DNA from: Copromyces sp. CBS 386.78
Lineage: Eukaryota > Ascomycota > Sordariomycetes > Sordariales > Sordariaceae
NCBI GenBank assembly: GCA_030685235.1
Contig: MU839087.1
Span: forward strand, 548,194-612,193
DNA length: 64,000 nt
Reading direction: 5' to 3'
Numbering within the stretch: position 1 is the stretch's first letter; each line of letters opens with the position of its first letter. Positions 57,642 to 64,000 of this stretch are shown here, piece by piece. The position numbers and the translations under genes were made by a program. The notes under the pieces are model-generated. The model ran no database searches. It saw only the letters and a program-made list of their open reading frames with translations, and was not told the origin of the DNA.

Positions 57642-59185
57642 TGATGGCGTAGAAATCGTCGATAACTGGATATCGACCTGGATGTTGGGTTTGCGACGGG
57701 CCTAGAAGGAAATTTCCTGTCCCGGCACAGCCCCATCGCTGCGGACTCAGCGGAGTACCTTAGTACCCGACAGGGACGGGAGACGGACGACGCTCCGCAA
57801 AGCCCCACCAGTTAGCGGGTTAGGGTCCACTCCTGGCCGTCAAGGGTCCCGACCTCCGGTCCCGGCCCTTGATAAGATAAGCAGTCCGGACCGTGAGGTG
57901 ATAACAACGACAGCAACTGGACTGGACACTCCCGTCGCGACTTCCCCGATCATTATTACGTTTTTGTTGCACTCTTGCAAATGAGTCGCGAATTTATCTG
58001 TTGGACACCAGTGATGTGCCAAGGAAGATTTCAATTCAATGCAAGATTTGGTACTCATTTAGGGTGAACACCATGCCCCAAGAATCCATATCTGCTTTCT
58101 CGTACCCATGCTCACATTCGAATCGACCTCTTTGCAAGGCGTCGGACCCGACCCATCACCTACAAGTAGCTGGTCCCATTCCCAGCATACCCATCTCTCA
58201 GGGGTTATAGGACAACGAGCTCCACGTAGTAGGTAGCTTTGACTTCCAGCCATGAGGTACCGCACAGGTTGGACCTTCGACATGGGAAACCGTATGGGCT
58301 GGACCCTTTGAGGAAATGGTAGGAAGGGTGACTCGGGTGGTTTTTTATAATTCTTTTCCTATTTTTCTTTTGGAGGGCTGATTCTCTGGACTGCGACGGC
58401 AGTGTCGACGGACAAGTTTGGATCTCCTTTTCCCTTTGTTTGGTGGATGGAGAGGCGATATCTTTAGGACACGCTCATTTCCTTGTTGGTGGGCGCTTTG
58501 AAATTTCCTTTTGATTTGGTAGAAGAGCTGGCCTCTTCAATACACACTCATTTACGCGCTTTACTCGCAGTCTCTTGTACAGCACGGCATAGCAAGTCTC
58601 CCATCGTGATGACCATATCCGCTTCAAGCCGTAAGGCAACGTAGGGGCTCCGCCCTCCTTGTTCCAATGTTGAATGTCCGCGGAACAGGAAGGGACACTC
58701 TTGGTTTTCTCCACAATGGCGAAGGCTTTGCACTTTCCAATAATCTTAAGCTTATCTCGACCGACAGATAGTAGTAAGAATTGGCAGTCGCTATCCAGAC
58801 ATGTTCGCGTCTGTCAATGCGCGCTTGCCGTATTCAAGGGAAAGAGCAATCAACAACAACTCGATTTAATATTCGATATAGCGCTTATTCGGTGCTACCC
58901 GTTAACTTCATAAATAAAATATCAATATTCCAGTAACAGGTTAATGAAGCCTTGGTCAACTTGCTAACCGGGATGTCCGAAGGTTTCCGATCTCGCTTGT
59001 TGTGATAATATGGGTCTGAAAGTAGGGGGTTCAACGTGGCTGTATTGTGTGTGTTCTGTTGTGCTGATCCGCACCTGGCTCGATATCTGGCATCTGGTAT
59101 AAATCCCGCAGCTGATCTGCTCCTCAATCCCGTGACTGTGCACGTGCATATCCCCTGCCGTCTGACACACCCCCTTAGATCTAGC
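57642..59185. other. intergenic region before the copia remnant
   Basis: 1.5 kb with normal composition, changing to AT-rich at about 59,190. Only short, featureless open frames. Confidence 0.5.
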
Positions 59186-60177
59186 GCACAAACCGCACCA
59201 GATCTACCCAGAAATGCCCTAAAATCCTTCTAAACAGAGATAATACTATTCCCAAATATAATCTCCAACTATTTCCTCTTATTACAGTAACTTTCAAACT
59301 ATTACTCGTAAGAGCCATCAATAAATACACTCGCCGTTTCGTTACCCGTATCCTCCTCACCAAAATCCTCCACACCCTTAGGGCGCCCTACAACGACATC
59401 TCCATTACTAAACTCCCGCAATTAAATCGGTAGCCACTATAACTCTACGAATCCCAACTATTTTAACGAAGTTAAATAAATTACGGGAAGGAAACTCTTC
59501 GTAAGCCCGTCAATAATCTACTCCTTAATCGGTATATATACTACATCAATTAATTTCCTCTTTTATACCTACTTCAGCCAATATTTATATACGTCTATAT
59601 ACTTGAACTTCGTAACGAAGTGTACTCCCTCCTTTACAATAAAGCGGATCGTTTACTTATTATCGCACCTTATAAAGGTCCCCTCCTAATTTAAGAAACC
59701 TAATGTAAACTCATTAAACAAGCGGCGGGCGTAGATCGCCTCCTTAATACTTTAACTCAAAGATAATAACTCAACCTCAATTAATAAAGTCGTAATAATA
59801 TTTTACTTATTAGTACACTAATTAATAATACTACTTAACAACCGCATTACGAACGCCTATAAACTCTTACGATTAAGGGAATTATTTACAAATAAAGAAT
59901 TAATTATAATATAAAAGTCCTAATAATCTTTACTACTTAATTAAAGGACGAAATTTTAAATTACAAGAAAATAGAAGATTACTTAATCTATTACTATATA
60001 ATAAATAGGATTAAAGTTAAAATTAAACCGAATAAGTCTAGAAACCGGGAAAGCAATATTTAATCGCGATGTAACGGCAATATAGAAGATAAAGCCGATC
60101 TTCACCTAATACGCAACAATTTCGTATAATATAATACTATTTTAATAAAAGAACAATTCCTCCTTAACTATTAAAAT

Positions 60178-60590
60178 GAGAAAGTCTTTTCGCACCGCTG
60201 CAAATGTCTTTATACACTGCCGTCCAAAGTACTACTAAGTATAACTTTGCTAAAAAAGAAGTTGTCGGTATAAAAATGGTACTAGATTTTTTGTAATTTT
60301 CTACTCTATTTTATAGTCTAGTTGCCGTAGACGCATCTGTTTAAAAGAAAGACTTAATATAAATATTCTAAATTTAAAGTAAATAAATAGGTTTTTCTTC
60401 TTTTTTTATGTACTGAGGGCTATAGAGGGCGCCTAAGTACGCCGGTCACATTATATTATAGAAGGAAAATAAATAAAAATTCCGATGTACTTTTTATATA
60501 CTACGCCCTTCGTTTGGCTGAGTTACCTCTAAAAGCCTTTTTTGATAGCGGTGCGAAAAGACATTTGCGGCGGTGCGAAAAGACTTTCTC
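60178..60590. mobile_element. 413-bp MITE with 8-bp target duplication, inside the copia remnant
   Basis: Terminal inverted repeats begin GAGAAAGTCTTTTCGCACCG at both ends and continue through GCAAATGTCTTT. The flanks carry a perfect 8-bp duplication ATTAAAAT at 60170..60177 and 60591..60598. The right end contains the TCTTTTCGCACCGC unit twice in tandem; the second unit at the left end is diverged. There is no coding frame. Eight-bp duplications suggest mobilisation by an hAT-type transposase. Its ends keep CpA/TpG while the host copia DNA is heavily RIPed. Confidence 0.88.
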
Positions 60591-63500
60591 ATTAAAATTA
60601 TATACAACTTCTTAATTCGTTTCACCTTATTAGCGATCTTTTTAATATATTTTTATTAAAAGAACTAAATTAACCTTTTTTCGCAATTTCAAATAATTTC
60701 GATACTTAAAAACCATTTTAACGGATCTCTACTAGTTAATTAATATTTCTTCTCTATAATAATTACCACCCCCTTAGCGGTAGCAATCTCCTAATCCCTA
60801 TACTTATAAGCAATAATAATATCGTTAATATAAAAAAAATAAGAAAACGTTATTCTTAACGAAGATACTAAGTTCTATAGGGAGAAAATTTATACCTATA
60901 GCAATTAGGGTTCTAATAAATTTTTACTACTAGAAGAAAAGAAATCTCTATAGACCATATAACGCCCGTAATAGCCGGAATACCTAGCCTTTCCTTATAT
61001 AACTAGGGGGAGGTCTTATATATACTAACTTATTAAATAATATATTTATAAACGTATTCTTTACGTCGTATTAAATTAAATCGAAATTAAAGTAGGCTGC
61101 TATCGCTATTAAAATATAAAACGATCTAATTACCAAAATCGCTACATATGTTTCTTATACGCTATCTTTAAATTATTAATCTCTACGTACAACCAAACGT
61201 ACTTTATACTTAAAGAAACGGCCGTTTTAATCGAATTTATAAATATATACCTATATCGAGCCGAATATTTTATTATTTCCAAATTCTTTAGCGCTAACCC
61301 ACTTCCAAAATTTAAAATCCCTATATTCATCTAAATATTCCTTCTCTACTTCCTTAAAGAATTCTCTAAAGGAATAAGAATTAAATTATCTATAATTATT
61401 AGGAAAAGGTAGAAAGTTAAACCGATAGAGGGTTTTTAATATACCTTTTACCTTATAGCGATATATAAATTCCTTTATTATTTTCGATTTAAAATTATAG
61501 CCGGGGTCAACTTCGATCCCACTCTCTCTCATCTTTTCTAAGAAGGTTTAATTTACGACCTTATTTCCTTAAATACCTATTAATCTATTCCCCTATACGG
61601 ATATAAAGGATACGGCCCATATAAAATATTAATTTATAATTAGCTATAAATCTTTATTAAATTAAAAGAAGTCGGTTATTAGAAATACGGCTAAACTCTT
61701 AAGAGGGGTTAGTAAATACCCTTCTTCCTTATCCTTTAAATTTAAAACCATATCCCAAAAATCTAATAACTTCTATACTAATAATATTAATAAAAATTCC
61801 TCCAAAAACCCTTACAAATTTTCTAAACCCGCTTACAAATCTCGTATCCTAAATTCCTCCTCTTCCCCTAATATATTCAATTCGTTTAGAAAGCCTTAAA
61901 CAACGGGGCTAAGAACTCCCTCCTCAATAATACTAAATTAGAAGAAATCTATTTATATAGTATCTACTTAATAGAAATTTCTTAATTATATAGCCAACTC
62001 TTCAAAAAAAATATTAAAGGCATTATAAATTTCTTTAATATTACTAGAGAATACTTCGTCTTCGTTAAATACGACGTCTTATATAACAATAATAATATTC
62101 GTATATAGGTTCTAAATCCGGTAAATATTAATTAATTAATACCCTACTAAATACCTAATTTATATACAATCTTTAAATTTCATAATTTTATTCTACTCCT
62201 TTATTACCTCTATAGAGAGGGCGAAGGCTTTATAACCATAGACTTTAAAATATACAATAATTGGGGACGGATCTATTAATAGAATAATACTATTTTTAAA
62301 TTAATAAAATGTTTTAAATCTTTCCTTAGGGGATTTCTAATAATATTCAACTTTAGGAATTAAATTATATAAATACGTAATTACTCTAATAATTTCTAAC
62401 TACAACTTATAGGGCAAATTCGCACCCGAACGTATTATTACCGCCTTAATTTTAATTACACCCCCTAAACGCTCTACGCCGCCGTTTTAAACTTGCGTAT
62501 AAAGTGTTAAAAGCTTAATACTAATCCCTTTATTAGAGAACCAAACGGTAATCTTCTTACTATTCGTTATTTCGTTATCGTATTCAACGATATAAAATAC
62601 TATCTAGTATTTCGTCTATAGACTTATAAATAGAGATTCTAAATAGGCGATAATAAAATCCGCTTTTCAATTACTTAAATAATATACCCAAACAAACCTA
62701 GACCATCGATCCATAACTACTATTAAATTCGAATACTCTATACTACCGAATTTTACCTTCTTATATAAAAAGAAATCGATAGCAAAATGTAATTTAGGTC
62801 CCTCAAAATAATCCCGAACTTCCTTACGTACCTAGCGCTTCAACTTAACCTTTATATATAAATCGCAATAAACCAGATTTAATCCCTTTAATCGAACGCT
62901 ATACACCTATTTAATAAATTTAATAAAAATATTAGGGCTAAGGTAACTAAATTGAAGGTGCTAATAAAGAGGATCTCCTTCTCGGGGCTTCCACTTAAAA
63001 TAATTAAAATACTGTATAGTAAAAGAAAATTCGTTAAAGCTATTATTTTATAAAGGGATATATTTTAATATAAATTAATTATAATAAAAATAGATATTAT
63101 AAATTAAAGAATTTATAAAGTTAGAATATAAATAACCATTTTTATAGTCCTAAAAGATCTACTCCTCCTCGAATTTTCTCAAAGAGACAAAATTACAAAC
63201 TATACTTAGTACCAAAGCGATATTAATAAAGTATAGATCGCGACCCCCTTTATCGTCTTCGACTATTAGTATAATATTACTATATCCTTCGATAAGTATA
63301 CATTTATCCCCAACTTACATATAGTTACTAAAGTTTACAAAATTTAAATCGTCGAATCGATTAACCTCATTAAAAATATAAATTATCGTACCTAAATCGA
63401 AGATCGCTAAATTTCTCAATAAGTATACAACATTATAATAATCTACAATAAGTACTAAAAAACTGCTCTTACCAACTTAGCGACCGAATTAATTCTTATT

Positions 63501-63738
63501 ATCCTTATTTGCTTATTTAAAACGGTTAATAACCTCCTTAAAATACTTATCCTTCTTTAAATTTACCTCTATCCGTCTCTAAATATAAAGGGATTCGACC
63601 TAGCTATCGAAAACTATTTATAACTTTATAACATAGTCTTCCCTTGGGCGGAGCTGGATATGCCCGAGGGAGGCAGTGAAACGCCCATCTTTTAGAATAT
63701 TTATTTATTAAGTTTTTAGAATCGAAATTTCTCCCTTA

Positions 63739-63765
63739 CTAGAGGCCGCGTTACGCGGCTTCTAG
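63739..63765. repeat. GC-rich near-perfect palindrome
   Basis: Two 13-bp arms (CTAGAGGCCGCGT and its complement with one C-to-T change) around a single T. It stands out in AT-rich surroundings just before the simple repeat. Confidence 0.8.
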
Positions 63766-63779
63766 TTGTCAACCTAATT

Positions 63780-64000
63780 TTTCTATTTTTCTATTTATTT
63801 TTACCTTTTTATTTTTATTTTTATTTTTATTTTTATTTTTATTTTTACTTTTTATTTTTATTTTTATTTTTATTTTTATTTTTATTTTTACTTTTTATTT
63901 TTATTTTTATTTTTATTTTTATTTTTATTTTTACTTTTTATTTTTATTTTTATTTTTATTTTTATTTTTATTTTTATTTTTATTTTTATTTTTATTTTTA
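63780..64000. repeat. (TTTTTA)n simple repeat reaching the window edge
   Basis: About 220 bp of tandem TTTTTA hexamers with occasional TTTTTAC or TTTTTTA variants, continuing to the last base. The true length is unknown. Confidence 0.95.

Larger units (their letters stand above)
59190..63780 (-). mobile_element. RIP-inactivated Ty1/copia element, minus strand, partial
   Basis: On the minus strand the decayed pol reads, from high to low coordinates: integrase (about 62350-62830: YSNLIVVMDRWSRFVWVYYL, then EYDNEITNSKK and AQV*NGGVERLGGVIK), reverse transcriptase (about 60950-61400: YKVRLVVRRDK, RSFYILIAIAAYFNFDLI, YDVKNTFINILF, LLRALYGL) and RNase H (about 59480-59780: SLSIKEAIYARRLFNEFTL, then the DGLTK ending). 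Integrase before RT is the copia order. Stops are mostly TAG/TAA at former Trp/Gln/Arg positions. The 5' part lies beyond or near the window end and no LTR pair can be matched, so boundaries are approximate. A MITE interrupts it at 60178..60590. Confidence 0.85.

Noticed and set aside
61142..61330. 62-codon minus-strand frame near 61.2 kb
   Set aside because: Not an independent gene: it is an unbroken stretch of the decayed copia reverse transcriptase region.

Overview
This window looks like nuclear DNA of a filamentous ascomycete of the Neurospora/Sordariaceae type. Its genes have short introns (mostly 60-100 nt) with GTAAGT/GTATGC-like donors and CTAAC/CTGAC-like branch sites, and its codons are GC-rich. 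It also holds three long AT-rich tracts full of TpA and broken reading frames, with mobile-element relics still readable in translation. That is the signature of repeat-induced point mutation (RIP). The genus is an inference; no marker sequence in the window settles it.

Layout, left to right. 0.17-2.2 kb: homocitrate synthase (-), eight exons including one of 8 nt, with a Gcn4/CPC-1-type site upstream. 4.3-5.6 kb: a RIP-mutated DNA transposon with 59-bp inverted ends and a 10-bp target duplication. 6.0-7.1 kb: TANGO2/NRDE protein (+). 8.2-10.9 kb: a conserved fungal protein of unknown function (+), with an overlapping upstream hydrophobic frame. 11.9-13.4 kb: TFIIH subunit TFB2 (-). 13.9-23.5 kb: an 8.2-kb RIP-mutated Ty3/gypsy chromovirus with 234-bp LTRs, nested in an older element with inverted ends. 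23.8-24.6 kb: a hotdog thioesterase (+). 25.5-26.8 kb: a TB2/DP1/HVA22 membrane protein (-). 31.5-33.2 kb: an MFS anion permease (+). 34.9 kb: a tRNA-like sequence running into a 69-nt T tract (-). 37.0-39.3 kb: copper amine oxidase (+). 39.8-42.1 kb: MGM101 (-) and COA4 (-). 42.5-44.8 kb: biotin-protein ligase (+), followed in frame by 115 open codons after its TAG. 46.6-47.2 kb: PAM16/TIM16 (-). 48.1-49.2 kb: YIP1 (+). 50.3-52.2 kb: RCC1-type Ran exchange factor (-). 53.5-57.6 kb: a membrane protein, a cysteine-rich protein and a seven-beta-strand methyltransferase (all -). 59.2 kb to the end: a RIP-mutated Ty1/copia element on the minus strand, interrupted by a 413-bp MITE, then a (TTTTTA)n tract at the window edge.

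The genes do not form a pathway cluster. They are ordinary housekeeping genes: lysine synthesis, transcription/repair, mitochondrial DNA maintenance, mitochondrial import and cytochrome oxidase assembly, biotinylation, vesicle traffic and the Ran cycle. Several mitochondrial genes (MGM101, COA4, PAM16) lie within 8 kb of each other. COA4/BPL1 and PAM16/YIP1 are divergent pairs sharing upstream regions. No bacterial-type system, CRISPR array or secondary-metabolite cluster is visible. The most unusual observations are the in-frame open extension after the biotin ligase stop, the edge-protected RIP pattern inside the chromovirus LTRs, the MITE sitting un-RIPed inside a RIPed copia element, and several odd exons or introns (8-nt and 16-nt exons, a start-codon-only exon, two GC-AG introns).
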